A stretch of 64,000 nucleotides of DNA from Pseudarthrobacter sp. NIBRBAC000502772 (GCF_006517235.1 NZ_CP041188.1:124001-188000); one strand, 5' to 3'; shown: positions 1 to 8,262, counted from the stretch's first letter. The notes: generated from the sequence alone by a model not told the origin. Numbers and translations: made by a program.

Positions 1-106
1 CAGGACCAAGGCTCTCAAAGACCTCGGTCACTGCCTGGTGGAATTCAGCTTCACCAGGGTTCCGCGCCAATACCGTATTCCGGATGGCCTCAAGCCGAGC
101 GTCCAC
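1..106 (-). CDS. gdhA: NADP-specific glutamate dehydrogenase, N-terminal fragment
   Basis: Only the first 35 codons are inside the window; the gene runs off the left edge. Read on the minus strand from a GTG at 104-106, the peptide contains RNPGEAEFHQAV followed by TEVFESLGP. This lines up with RDPNQTEFAQAVREV near the start of E. coli GdhA as I remember it. A GAGGAGA ribosome-binding site lies about five bases upstream of the GTG. The enzyme makes glutamate from 2-oxoglutarate, ammonium and NADPH in the cytoplasm. Identification rests on this short N-terminal match alone, so it is good but not certain. Confidence 0.72.
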   Translation of the reverse strand, partial: MDARLEAIRNTVLARNPGEAEFHQAVTEVFESLGP

Positions 107-146
107 GCCGTCTCCTCTAGTTCAACAGTTATTCCATGCAATGGTA

Positions 147-163
147 GCAAAATTTCATTTTGC
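147..163. promoter_or_regulatory. Perfect palindrome in the gdhA upstream region
   Basis: The arms GCAAAAT and ATTTTGC are perfect, with a 3-base spacer, in the 86-bp gap between gdhA and nagB and about 40 bases upstream of the gdhA GTG. The AT-rich TTGC/GCAA form resembles Lrp/AsnC-family operators, which often sit at amino-acid and glutamate genes. The regulator itself is not in the window, so the family assignment is an inference. Confidence 0.4.
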
Positions 164-192
164 GGAATCTATTGCGACGAATATCCTGCTCT

Positions 193-1011
193 TCAACGGC
201 TGACCGGCTGCTGAAGCCAGGGCCTTGTGGGTGTTTGGCCCAGCCTGTCGTTGAATTCCTGGGCTTCCCGGTAGTAGTCCAGCAGGCTCAACTGCGAAGC
301 TGCTCCCGGGTCCAGGATGACCACGGCCCTGCGGTGCAGCTGCAGCACCGACGCGGGGCAGTGGGCGCTGACCGGCCCTTCCACCATGGCCCGGACAGCG
401 GCGGCCTTGTTCTCCCCCATCGCCACCAGCATTGCCAGCTTGGCTTCGCGGATGGTCCCGAGACCCTGCGTCAGGCACAGCCGCGGAACATCGCCGTCGC
501 AAAAGAACCGCGCGTTGTCAGCCCGCGTGGCCCCGGCGAGGGTCTTCACCCTCGTGCGGGAAGCCAGTGATGACGTCGGCTCGTTGAAGCCAATGTGGCC
601 GTTGGCGCCGATGCCAAGGATCTGAATGTCCACACCCCCGCCGGCGGCGATGGCTGCGTCATAACGGTCAGCTTCGGCCACCAGGTCCGGCGCGTCCCCC
701 TGCGGCGTAAAGAGCCGTTCCAGGGGCAGGTCCACATGGTCGACGAACTCCCGCCGGATGGTGGAGTAGTACGACTGCCCGTGTTCGGGCGGCAGACCCG
801 CGTATTCGTCCAGCGTGAAGCCGGTGACTTTGCCGAAGCTGAGTTGTTCCTCTCGGTGCCGCCGGATGAGCTCCTGGTAGGTGGATCGCGGGGAGCCGCC
901 GGTCGCCAGCCCCAGCACGGCAGGACCCTGGCGGACCCTGGCCTCGATAATGTCCGCCGCCCGGGCTCCTACGTGATCGACGGACTCACACAGAACTATC
1001 TGCACGGTCAT
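193..1011 (-). CDS. nagB: Glucosamine-6-phosphate deaminase
   Basis: Converts glucosamine-6-phosphate to fructose-6-phosphate and ammonium, the last committed step of GlcNAc use. The 272-aa protein has the family signature GLATGGSPRSTYQ near residue 35, TLDEYAGL (catalytic Asp region) near 70 and GIGANGHIGFNEP near 140. The ATG at 1011 is chosen over an in-frame ATG 51 bases upstream because AGGAAAGGA precedes it at good spacing and the protein then starts MTVQIV, as family members do. It overlaps the end of nagA by 26 bases, so the two are very likely translationally coupled in a nagE-nagA-nagB transcript. Confidence 0.95.
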   Translation of the reverse strand: MTVQIVLCESVDHVGARAADIIEARVRQGPAVLGLATGGSPRSTYQELIRRHREEQLSFGKVTGFTLDEYAGLPPEHGQSYYSTIRREFVDHVDLPLERLFTPQGDAPDLVAEADRYDAAIAAGGGVDIQILGIGANGHIGFNEPTSSLASRTRVKTLAGATRADNARFFCDGDVPRLCLTQGLGTIREAKLAMLVAMGENKAAAVRAMVEGPVSAHCPASVLQLHRRAVVILDPGAASQLSLLDYYREAQEFNDRLGQTPTRPWLQQPVSR

Positions 1012-2275
1012 TCCTTTCCTGCGTTTGTGGTGCGCCGGCGCGGTAGGCCTGCACGAGTTCAAGTTCTTCGGTGGTCACCAGTACGTCCGCCCGGTAACCC
1101 TGCGCAATGGCGCCCACCCGGTTGGGGCCAGGCCGGTCCAGGCCCATCAGCCGCGCCGGCGTTGAGGTAGCCGCCATGACCGCATCGGCCAGGGGAACGC
1201 CCCAATCAACGCAGCGGCGGACGTTCTCCAGCAGGTGGCTGGTCGCGCCGGCGATCGCCCCGGGACCGGCGTCGGCGGTGCCGGCCAGCCGTGCCACCCG
1301 GTCCTGGACCAGCACGTCCAGGCTGCCGAGAGTGTAATGGCCGTCGGACATGCCCGCTGCTGCCATCGCATCCGTAATGAGCGCTATGGAGCGGGGTCCC
1401 ACCAGCCCGAAGACCATACGGACGATCTCCGGGTCCAGGTGCACGCCGTCGGCAATCAGTTCCAGCACCATCTGCCCGGGCGACTGCTCGGCCGCCTGCA
1501 GCAGGACCGCGATGGGTCCGGGCGTGCGGTGGCCCAGCGGGGGCATCCGGTTGAACAGATGCGTGGCCGACCACGGGCCGCCAACCCCACTGTTTGCGCC
1601 GCCCAGGACTTCCCGGGTGCGGGAAGCCGTAGCGGCGGTGTGGCCAAGGGAAGGCACGACGCCGTGATCCCGGCAGAGCTGCACCAGCTCGGCAAAGTGC
1701 GGGGTTTCGGGGGCAAGAGTCATTGACCGCACGGTCCCGCGTCCCGCCTCAAGCCACTGCTGCAGGAGCGCCGGGTCGCCGTCAATGATGGCTGCCGGGT
1801 CCTGGGCCCCGCACATGCTTTTGGTGATGAACGGCCCTTCCAGGTGCAGGCCGGCCAGGCTACCGTCCTGCACCAGGTCCCGCAGCACAGCGATCTGTTC
1901 CAGCAGCACCTGCGACGGCGCCGAGACCAGCGAGGCGAGTACCGACGTCGTGCCCTGCGCTGCATGGTGGCCGGCAGCCAGGCGTGCGCCGTCCGCATCC
2001 GCGGAGAAAGTGTGCCCTACGGCACCGTGGCAGTGCACGTCCACGAGTCCGGGCAGGATGAGCGGCACTTGCCGGAGGTCGGCGTCGAAACCTTCCGGCA
2101 GGTCCGACGTCGGGCCGCACCACACTATGTTCCCTCCGGCCATCACCACGGTGCCGTCGTCGATCACCGCAGCACCGGGGAGTCCGGTGACGAGGCGGCC
2201 CCGCAGCCCCACCCCGCCGCCGGCCGCGCTGCCCCGGGCCGCGCCGCCCCGGGCCGAGGAAGGCTCAGCTGGCAT
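986..2275 (-). CDS. nagA: N-acetylglucosamine-6-phosphate deacetylase
   Basis: Removes acetate from GlcNAc-6-phosphate to feed NagB. Amidohydrolase-fold residues are visible in order: DVHCHGAVGH (metal-site region), HLEGPFI with the metal-binding Glu, SLGHTAAT and ATHLFNRM with His ligands, and LITDAMAAAGM with the catalytic Asp. The start is uncertain. ATGs at 2311 and 2275 and a GTG at 2212 are in frame and none has a clear ribosome-binding site, so coupling to the upstream PTS gene is likely; the first two overlap that gene's end. The N-terminal stretch before LRGRLVTG is Gly/Ala-rich and may not be translated. Confidence 0.92.
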   Translation of the reverse strand: MPAEPSSARGGAARGSAAGGGVGLRGRLVTGLPGAAVIDDGTVVMAGGNIVWCGPTSDLPEGFDADLRQVPLILPGLVDVHCHGAVGHTFSADADGARLAAGHHAAQGTTSVLASLVSAPSQVLLEQIAVLRDLVQDGSLAGLHLEGPFITKSMCGAQDPAAIIDGDPALLQQWLEAGRGTVRSMTLAPETPHFAELVQLCRDHGVVPSLGHTAATASRTREVLGGANSGVGGPWSATHLFNRMPPLGHRTPGPIAVLLQAAEQSPGQMVLELIADGVHLDPEIVRMVFGLVGPRSIALITDAMAAAGMSDGHYTLGSLDVLVQDRVARLAGTADAGPGAIAGATSHLLENVRRCVDWGVPLADAVMAATSTPARLMGLDRPGPNRVGAIAQGYRADVLVTTEELELVQAYRAGAPQTQERNDRADSSV

Positions 2276-3539
2276 CGGCTTTGGCCATGGAGCCGTTCTC
2301 GTCGTTTTCATCTTCGCGGCCCATGGTGCGCAGGTTCCAGCGACGGATCACAAAGCGGAACACCACGTAGTACACGGCGGCGTAGCCCAGCCCGATGGGG
2401 ATCAGCCACAGCGGATTCTGTGCGATGCCGAAGTTCAGGACGTAGTCGATCGCTCCTGCTGAGAATCCGAACCCGTGATGGATGCCGAGGAAGTTGACCA
2501 GCATCATGGACGTCCCGGTCAGGAAGGCATGGACGACGTACAGCGGCCAGGCCACGAACATGAAGGAGAATTCCAGCGGTTCGGTGATCCCGGTGAGGAA
2601 GGCCGTGAGGCCGGTGGAGAGCATGATGCCGCCCACGATCTTCTTCTGTGACGGCTTGGCTTCCTGCCAGATGGCCAGGGCGGCGGCGGGCAGGGCGAAC
2701 ATCATGATGGGGAAGAATCCGGTCATGAAGACGCCGGCGGTCGGGTCCCCGGCGAAGAACCGGTTCAGGTCGCCGTGGGCGCCGTCGTAGTCGCCGATGA
2801 TGAACCAGACGATGGAGTTCAGGATGTGGTGCAGGCCCAGCGGGAGGAGCAGCCGGTTGAGGACGCCGTAGACCCCGCTGCCCACCACGGTGTTGTCCGC
2901 CACGGTGTTGCCCACGGCAGTCAGCCCGTTATTGAACAGCGGATACAGCAGCGCCATGGCCACGCCGATCACGATCGCGGCGAAGGCTGTCAGGATGGGC
3001 ACCAGGCGGCGGCCCGCGAAGAAGCCCAGCCAGTCCGGCAGGGTGGTGCGGTGGAAACGCTGCCACAGCAGCGCCGTCGTCAGGCCCATCACAATGCCGG
3101 CCAGCACGCCGTAATTGATGACGGGGTCCTTGCCGCCCTCCGGGGCGGCTCCCAGCACCAGCGGGGCCATGACCTTGAAGACGTTGGTCAGGACCAGGTA
3201 TCCGACGACGGCGGCAAGGGCGGTGGAACCGTCACCCTTTTTGGCGAAGCCGAAGGAGATGCCGACGGCGAAGAGCAGCGGCAGGTTCTCGAACAGGGCG
3301 CCGCCGGCGGCGCCGATGACCTGGGCGACGGTGGTCAGGGATTCGAACCTGCCCAGCAGGTCGTCTTGGCCCAGGCGCAAAAGCAGCGCCGCCGCGGGGA
3401 GGGCGGCGATGGGGAGCATAAGGCTGCGGCCGAAGCGCTGCATGTTCGCCAGCGCTTTTCCGCTGCCCTTGCCTTTGCCCGGGGCCGGGGCGGCCAGCGC
3501 GCCGGCCCCGGCGGAAGCTGATGGGTTTTCCGTGGTCAT
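2265..3539 (-). CDS. nagE: PTS transporter EIIC subunit, N-acetylglucosamine type
   Basis: Membrane channel of a sugar phosphotransferase system, 424 aa. After a Gly/Ala/Lys-rich N-terminus, LMLPIAALPAAALLLRLG opens the EIIC domain. Many hydrophobic helices follow, with ITEPLEF near 300 (the sugar-site GITEP motif) and GIHHGFGFSAGAIDY near 345, typical of the glucose/GlcNAc family. No EIIB or EIIA domain is attached; those are the divergent small genes at 3726 and 3953. GAGGAA precedes the ATG. Adjacent nagA/nagB and a DasR-type operator in the promoter point to GlcNAc as substrate. The gene name follows function; E. coli NagE is a three-domain fusion. Confidence 0.9.
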   Translation of the reverse strand: MTTENPSASAGAGALAAPAPGKGKGSGKALANMQRFGRSLMLPIAALPAAALLLRLGQDDLLGRFESLTTVAQVIGAAGGALFENLPLLFAVGISFGFAKKGDGSTALAAVVGYLVLTNVFKVMAPLVLGAAPEGGKDPVINYGVLAGIVMGLTTALLWQRFHRTTLPDWLGFFAGRRLVPILTAFAAIVIGVAMALLYPLFNNGLTAVGNTVADNTVVGSGVYGVLNRLLLPLGLHHILNSIVWFIIGDYDGAHGDLNRFFAGDPTAGVFMTGFFPIMMFALPAAALAIWQEAKPSQKKIVGGIMLSTGLTAFLTGITEPLEFSFMFVAWPLYVVHAFLTGTSMMLVNFLGIHHGFGFSAGAIDYVLNFGIAQNPLWLIPIGLGYAAVYYVVFRFVIRRWNLRTMGREDENDENGSMAKADAS

Positions 3540-3604
3540 GATGTTCCTCGTCTCGAAGAGGGTGGTGCTTGTGCGGGGATGCTTGATTCAGTAGAGTCTA
3601 GCTA

Positions 3605-3620
3605 ACTGGTTATAACCAGT
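3605..3620. promoter_or_regulatory. DasR/NagR-type (dre-like) operator
   Basis: ACTGGTTATAACCAGT is a perfect 16-bp palindrome midway between the divergent PTS genes. It matches the known dre consensus A(G/C)TGGTCTAGACCA(G/C)T except for the four central bases. A minus-strand -10 candidate TAGACT (complement of 3595-3600) lies five bases beyond it, so bound repressor would cover the nagE promoter. The GntR/UTRA gene at 4474 is the obvious regulator, with phosphorylated glucosamine as the known inducer class. Confidence 0.8.
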
Positions 3621-3725
3621 GACAACCATCACTGTGAAGGGCGCCGGCCTCAGTTGTCAACCTCAGGCCGTAAAAAAGCATCCGGACCCGGCGTCATTCA
3701 CAGCGAAACGAACTCAGGAGTGGAA

Positions 3726-3956
3726 ATGTCCAAAGCAGAAATCATCCTCGCCGCCCTTGGCGGCGCCGAGAACGTCGAAGAAATCGAAGGGTGCATCACC
3801 CGCCTTCGCACCGAGGTGGTGGACTCCTCCCGCGTTGACGAGGCCGCCCTCAAGGCCGCGGGTGCCCACGGCGTCATGATGTCCGGCACGGTGGTCCAGG
3901 TGGTTGTGGGTCCGGAAGCCGAAAGCCTCGCCGAAGACATCCAGGACCTGATGTGA
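3726..3956 (+). CDS. PTS EIIB subunit, glucose/GlcNAc type
   Basis: A free-standing 76-aa EIIB protein that passes phosphate from EIIA to the sugar. The phosphorylated cysteine lies in NVEEIEGCITRLR (Cys about residue 22), the hallmark of glucose-family EIIB domains, and the length fits one domain. AGGAG precedes the ATG at proper spacing. It is divergent from the EIIC gene and overlaps the EIIA gene by four bases, so EIIB, EIIA and the regulator form one transcript facing away from nagE-nagA-nagB. Confidence 0.92.
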   Translation: MSKAEIILAALGGAENVEEIEGCITRLRTEVVDSSRVDEAALKAAGAHGVMMSGTVVQVVVGPEAESLAEDIQDLM

Positions 3957-4468
3957 GCAGCCCTGAGGTGAGCACGCCGGACGTGAGCACGGAAGCACCG
4001 GCCGAGGTCATCAGCGTTGTCGCCCCGCTGCCGGGCCGGCTCATTCCCCTGGACGAGGTCCCGGACCCCGTGTTCGCCAAGGGGCTTGTGGGTGGCGGCG
4101 CCGCCGTAGTTCCCGACGACGACGCCGGCGTCCTCACCGCCGTCGCACCGCTGGACGGCCGGGTCATCAAGGTCATGCCCCACGCCTACATCGTCCAGCA
4201 CGCGTCCGGGCCCGCCGTGCTGGTCCACGTCGGCATCGACACCGTCGGCCTGAAGGGCGAGGGCTTCACCGTGCTCGCGCAGAAGGGTGATCAGGTCCGC
4301 GCCGGCGACCCCATGATCACCGTGGACGTCACACTGGTCCGTTCAAAGGACCTGAGCATGTGCAGTCCCGTGGTGATCCTGGACAGCCCTGCGGATGCCA
4401 TCGAACCTCCGGCCTCCGGTGGCCGTGTGGAAGCAGGCGGCCAGCTGTTCAAAATTCCCGGAAAATAG
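3953..4468 (+). CDS. PTS EIIA subunit, glucose type (Crr-like)
   Basis: Carries phosphate from HPr to EIIB; in relatives it can also signal sugar status. Within 171 aa, residues about 20-165 form the EIIA-Glc domain. VLVHVGIDTVGLKGEGF carries the active-site His and VQHASGPAV the second, supporting His. It starts with GTG inside GTGA, overlapping the EIIB stop. A Pro/Thr/Val-rich tail of about 18 residues precedes the domain. Whether it serves only this sugar or also other PTS systems cannot be told from the sequence. Confidence 0.92.
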   Translation: MSSPEVSTPDVSTEAPAEVISVVAPLPGRLIPLDEVPDPVFAKGLVGGGAAVVPDDDAGVLTAVAPLDGRVIKVMPHAYIVQHASGPAVLVHVGIDTVGLKGEGFTVLAQKGDQVRAGDPMITVDVTLVRSKDLSMCSPVVILDSPADAIEPPASGGRVEAGGQLFKIPGK

Positions 4469-4473
4469 GAGAC

Positions 4474-5193
4474 ATGGATACGGCAGGGGAACTAAAACAC
4501 GTCTGGGTCCGCCGGCAACTCCAGGACCTGGTGTCCAGCACGCTGCGGCCCGGGGACGCCCTGCTGGGTGAGCGGCAGCTGGAGGAGCAGTTCGGCGTCT
4601 CGCGGATCACGGTGCGGCGTGCCATTTCGGACCTGGTACAGGACGGCGCATTGGTGCGGATCAAGGGGAAGGGCACGTTCGTCTCCCACGGGCTGGTGCG
4701 TTCCACCCTGCACCTGGCCTCGTTCAACGAGGACATGCGGGCAGCCGGATTCGAACCCAGCACACGGGTCATCAACGCATCCGCGGCAGTGCCGCCGGCG
4801 GCGGCCGCCGATCACCTCGGGCTGGCGCCAGGGGAAACTGCCTTTCGCGTCCGCAGGCTGCGGCTCGCGAACGGTGCTCCCGTAAGTGTGGACGAATCGT
4901 GGCTGCCGCCAGCGCTGGTCCCCGGACTGCTCTCGGAAGACCTGACGGGATCCCTTTACCGGGCCCTCGGCGCCGCGGGGCACCCGGTGCAGCATGCGGA
5001 ACAGACCGTCGAGGCCGCCGCCGCCCCTGCCGAGACCGCCGCGCTGCTGGACATCGAACCGGGGGCACCCGTCCTGCTCTTCCGGCGCCGTTCGTTCACC
5101 GGCCAGGAGGACCCCGGCACGCCCATCGAATACGCCGTCTCCACGTACCGCTCCGACCGGTACCAGGTATCCATGCGGCTGGGCGCGGGCTAA
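4474..5193 (+). CDS. dasR: GntR-family regulator with UTRA domain (DasR/NagR type)
   Basis: A 239-aa repressor with an N-terminal winged helix (LGERQLEEQFGVSRITVRRAISDLVQDGAL, written here in parts: LGERQLEEQFGVSR then ITVRRAISDLVQDG), followed by IKGKGTFVS and a UTRA effector domain from about residue 75, ending YRSDRYQVSMRLGAG. It follows the EIIA gene by five bases, with AGGAG just before the ATG. Regulators of this subgroup bind GlcN-6-P or GlcNAc-6-P and control nag genes. The palindrome at 3605 is the likely site, which would make the operon autoregulated. The symbol reflects the family; the target set beyond this locus is unknown. Confidence 0.85.
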   Translation: MDTAGELKHVWVRRQLQDLVSSTLRPGDALLGERQLEEQFGVSRITVRRAISDLVQDGALVRIKGKGTFVSHGLVRSTLHLASFNEDMRAAGFEPSTRVINASAAVPPAAAADHLGLAPGETAFRVRRLRLANGAPVSVDESWLPPALVPGLLSEDLTGSLYRALGAAGHPVQHAEQTVEAAAAPAETAALLDIEPGAPVLLFRRRSFTGQEDPGTPIEYAVSTYRSDRYQVSMRLGAG

Positions 5194-5251
5194 GCCAACA
5201 CCGCTGCGTCGCACCAATGCCTCTGGCTCGGTGTCATCCCGCCCCTGATTC

Positions 5252-5336
5252 CCCAACTGAGTAGCGCAATCAGTCGTTTTGAGACTCCACAGTCGTTTTG
5301 AGCGCCCAAAATGGCACGTGACGCTACTCAGTTGGG
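5252..5336. repeat. Long inverted repeat enclosing 13-bp direct repeats
   Basis: The arms CCCAACTGAGTAGCG (5252-5266) and its exact reverse complement (5322-5336) are 15 bp and perfect, 55 bases apart. Inside them CAGTCGTTTTGAG occurs twice (5271-5283 and 5290-5302), 19 bases apart, and CCAAAA at 5307 can pair with TTTTG of the second copy. It fills the gap between the regulator and pheA. It may be a terminator-like or REP-like intergenic element; it has no open reading frame. Confidence 0.65.
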
Positions 5337-5369
5337 TGGGCAGGCACCTGACGTGAAAGCATACGGACC

Positions 5370-6227
5370 ATGGCCCAGAAGATTGCGTACCAGGGTGAGC
5401 CTGGCGCCAACTCCAATATCGCGTGCATGCAGATGTTCCCCCAGCTGGAAAGCGTTCCCTGCGCCAGCTTCGAGGACGCCTTCGAGCTGGTCTCCAGCGG
5501 CGAGGCGGAGCTGGCGATGATTCCGATTGAGAACTCGATCGCCGGCAGGGTGGCGGACATCCACATCCTCCTCCCCCAGTCGCACCTGCAGATCGTGGGC
5601 GAGTTCTTCCTGCCCATCCACTTTGACCTGCTGGGCATTCCGGGCAGCACCATCGAGGCGGCCACCGAGGTCCACAGCCACATCCACGCCCTGGGCCAGT
5701 GCCGCCGCCTGATCCGGGAGGCCGGACTGCGTCCTGTCATTGCCGGGGACACCGCCGGATCCGCCCGGGAGGTCCGCGAGTGGAACGACCCCACCAAGCT
5801 GTCCCTCGCTCCCCCGCTCGCGGCCGAGATCTATGGCCTTGAGGTGCTGGCGTCGCGGGTCGAGGACGACCCGTCCAACACCACCCGTTTTGTGGTCCTG
5901 GCGCGGGAAAAGCAACTGCCCACCCGCGAAGAGCTGCCCGGACCGGCGGTGACGAGCTTTGTGTTCCGCGTCAGGAACGTCCCGTCGGCGCTGTTCAAGG
6001 CACTGGGCGGGTTCGCCACGAACGGCGTGAACATGACCCGGCTGGAGAGCTACATGGTGGGTGACGAATTCGCCGCCACAATGTTTATGGTGGACGTCGA
6101 AGGCCATCCCGAGGACCTGCCGTTGCGCCTGGCCCTTGAGGAACTGGATTTCTTCACCACCGAAGTCCGCATCCTGGGCGTCTATCCCGCCGCCGAATTC
6201 CGGACCGCGCAGGCAGTCACTGCCTGA
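5370..6227 (+). CDS. pheA: Prephenate dehydratase
   Basis: Converts prephenate to phenylpyruvate for phenylalanine synthesis. Within 285 aa, the catalytic domain starts IAYQGEPGANS, with MIPIENSIAGRV near 50 and the diagnostic TRF motif in NTTRFVVLAR near 170. A C-terminal ACT domain follows (SFVFRVRNVPSALFKAL, then NMTRLESYMVGDEF), which binds phenylalanine for feedback control in relatives. No chorismate mutase domain is fused. The ATG has only a weak upstream ribosome-binding site. Its last 11 bases overlap the end of the convergent hydroxylase gene. Confidence 0.95.
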   Translation: MAQKIAYQGEPGANSNIACMQMFPQLESVPCASFEDAFELVSSGEAELAMIPIENSIAGRVADIHILLPQSHLQIVGEFFLPIHFDLLGIPGSTIEAATEVHSHIHALGQCRRLIREAGLRPVIAGDTAGSAREVREWNDPTKLSLAPPLAAEIYGLEVLASRVEDDPSNTTRFVVLAREKQLPTREELPGPAVTSFVFRVRNVPSALFKALGGFATNGVNMTRLESYMVGDEFAATMFMVDVEGHPEDLPLRLALEELDFFTTEVRILGVYPAAEFRTAQAVTA

Positions 6228-8196
6228 CCGCTGGCCGCTGGAGGGGAGCGAAAAACGCGGCGAGTTCCGCCGTCGCGCCCACGGGCAGGACATTGGCCAC
6301 GTACTGGTCCGGCCGCACCACCACCACCACGCCGCCGCGGTCCAGGCCCCGGAGCTCGAAGATGTCAGCGGCGGGATCGGTGGCGTAGACCTTCTCGTAG
6401 TCCGTCAGCTGGAACGGCCCCACTGACGGCTTGAACGCCGCCGGAACCGCACCGATATCAACGTTTGTGTGGTCCTGCTGGTAGATGACCTTCACATCGA
6501 ACCACGCGTCCCGGTCAGCGCCCGACGGCGTTGCGGCCAGCGGTGATTCCGGCGAATTCGCGATCCACTCGGCGAAGCCGGAGACGGACGACGTCGACGC
6601 GTGCTGTCCCGCCGTCGGCTGTCCGGCATCCTGTTGTCCCGCCGCCTGTCCCGCCGTCGGCTGTTCTGCGGACGACGCCGCCGCATCAGGTGCTGCCGCG
6701 TCGGCGAAGACATAGATGCGCCACCGGCCGTCCGCCGTCGCGTGGTGGCCGAGATGCATCGGGTTACCGTCGCACACCCGCACCACGGGCGCGGACTTGA
6801 ACCGTTTGCCGATGGGGAAGCCGGCGGCCAGGTGCTGGTGCACCGGTTCTGCGGTAATCATGGACGGCGTGTACTGGGTCATGAAGCCCGCGGGGAACTC
6901 GGCGGTGCTGACGTAGAAGTCCTCAAGCTCGGAGGGGCTCGCAAACTCCTCCGGCTTCTTGGCCATCATGGTGGACCACTCTTTGTCGAAGTCGATCAGA
7001 TTCTTCGCCACCACCTGCCGCTCGGCCGAGTACGTGGCCAGCAGGCTTGCCGGGCTGCGGCCCTCGAGCACATGCCCGAGCTTCCAGCCGAGGTTGAAGC
7101 CGTCCTGCAGCGAGACGTTCATGCCCTGACCGGCCTTGGCGCTGTGCGTGTGGCAGGCATCGCCGGTGATGAACACGCGGGGTGTGCGCGTCCCGCGCTG
7201 GTCCGGAAGGACGTCGTCGAACCTGTCCGTGAGGCGGTGGGCGACCTCATACACGCTGTGCCAAGCAACGTTGCGGACGTCCAGGGTGTAGGGGTGCAGG
7301 ATAGTGTTCGCGTGGCTGATGATCTGCTCGATGGTGGTGCTGCGCACGGCCCCGTGGTCCTCCGGCGCGACCTCGCCGAGGTCAACGTACATGCGGAACA
7401 GGTGCCCGCCTTCGCGCGGGATCAGCAGGATGCTGCCGCCCGCACCGGACTGGATGGCGCATTTTGTGCGGATGTCGGGGAAGTCGGTGACGGCGAGAAC
7501 GTCCATGACTCCCCACGCGTGATGGGCCTGGTCGCCGGCCATGGTGCAGCCGATCGATTCGCGGACCTTGCTGCGTGCGCCGTCCGCGCCGACGACGTAC
7601 TTGGCCCGGACAACGCGGGTCTTGCCCTCGTCAGGTCCTGAAGTGTGGACGAGCCTCACGGCGACTGGGTAGTCGCCGTCGCCGATATCGAGGCTGCGGA
7701 ACTCATAGCCGTAGTCGGGCGACATCCGCGCTGGCGCGTTGGCCATGAACTCGGCAAAGTAGTCCAGCACGCGGGCCTGGTTGACGATCAGGTGCGGGAA
7801 CTCGCTGATGCCCGTGGGGTCGTCCGGCGTGAGGGCGGCGCGGGCGATGCGGGAGTGGTCGGCGGGGTCCGGCTTCCAGAACGCCATTTCGGTGATGCGG
7901 TACGCCTCGGCGATGATGCGCTCCGCGAACCCGAACGCCTGGAAGGTTTCTACGCTGCGGGCCTGGATACCGTCCGCCTGGCCGATGACGAGCCGTCCGG
8001 GGCGGCGCTCCACGATGCGCGTGGTGACGCCGGGGAACCGGGAGAGCTGGGCCGCGGTGAGCATGCCCGCAGGACCGGTGCCCACGATGAGCACGTCCAC
8101 TTCGTCGGGAAGCTCGGCAGGCCGGTCCAGACCGACGCCGGATGCTGGCTGGACCCGCGGGTCACCGGATACGTAACCGTGGTGGTGGAACTGCAC
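6217..8196 (-). CDS. FAD-dependent aromatic hydroxylase (phenol / 3-hydroxybenzoate type)
   Basis: A 659-aa class A flavoprotein monooxygenase. Motifs in order: VDVLIVGTGPAGMLTA (FAD-binding GxGxxG) near residue 38, YVVGADGARSKVR (the DG motif) near 200, and VFITGDACHTHSAKAGQG (the GD motif) near 350. A thioredoxin-like C-terminal domain follows, as in phenol 2-monooxygenase. The opening MQFHHHGYVSGDP resembles actinobacterial 3-hydroxybenzoate 4-monooxygenases as I recall them, but the substrate is not proven. It starts at a GTG behind GAGGAAA. An unusual Ala/Gln/Thr-rich insert of about 40 residues lies near 500 (see findings). No other catabolic genes adjoin it. Confidence 0.82.
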   Translation of the reverse strand: MQFHHHGYVSGDPRVQPASGVGLDRPAELPDEVDVLIVGTGPAGMLTAAQLSRFPGVTTRIVERRPGRLVIGQADGIQARSVETFQAFGFAERIIAEAYRITEMAFWKPDPADHSRIARAALTPDDPTGISEFPHLIVNQARVLDYFAEFMANAPARMSPDYGYEFRSLDIGDGDYPVAVRLVHTSGPDEGKTRVVRAKYVVGADGARSKVRESIGCTMAGDQAHHAWGVMDVLAVTDFPDIRTKCAIQSGAGGSILLIPREGGHLFRMYVDLGEVAPEDHGAVRSTTIEQIISHANTILHPYTLDVRNVAWHSVYEVAHRLTDRFDDVLPDQRGTRTPRVFITGDACHTHSAKAGQGMNVSLQDGFNLGWKLGHVLEGRSPASLLATYSAERQVVAKNLIDFDKEWSTMMAKKPEEFASPSELEDFYVSTAEFPAGFMTQYTPSMITAEPVHQHLAAGFPIGKRFKSAPVVRVCDGNPMHLGHHATADGRWRIYVFADAAAPDAAASSAEQPTAGQAAGQQDAGQPTAGQHASTSSVSGFAEWIANSPESPLAATPSGADRDAWFDVKVIYQQDHTNVDIGAVPAAFKPSVGPFQLTDYEKVYATDPAADIFELRGLDRGGVVVVVRPDQYVANVLPVGATAELAAFFAPLQRPAVRQ

Positions 8197-8234
8197 GGGT
8201 TTTCCTCACTTCGTTGTGTGGCTGGCAGGCATCT

Positions 8235-8262
8235 AGTTCGATAATAGAACTCGATGTTCTAT
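8235..8262. promoter_or_regulatory. Overlapping palindromes upstream of the aromatic hydroxylase
   Basis: Two overlapping inverted repeats share GAACT. The first is AGTTC/GAACT at 8235-8251 with a 7-base spacer. The second is ATAGAAC/GTTCTAT at 8244-8262 with a 5-base spacer and perfect 7-bp arms. They lie 39-66 bases upstream of the hydroxylase GTG and are the only strikingly AT-rich palindromes there, so they are probably an operator. No regulator gene is adjacent, which suggests control from elsewhere. Confidence 0.5.
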
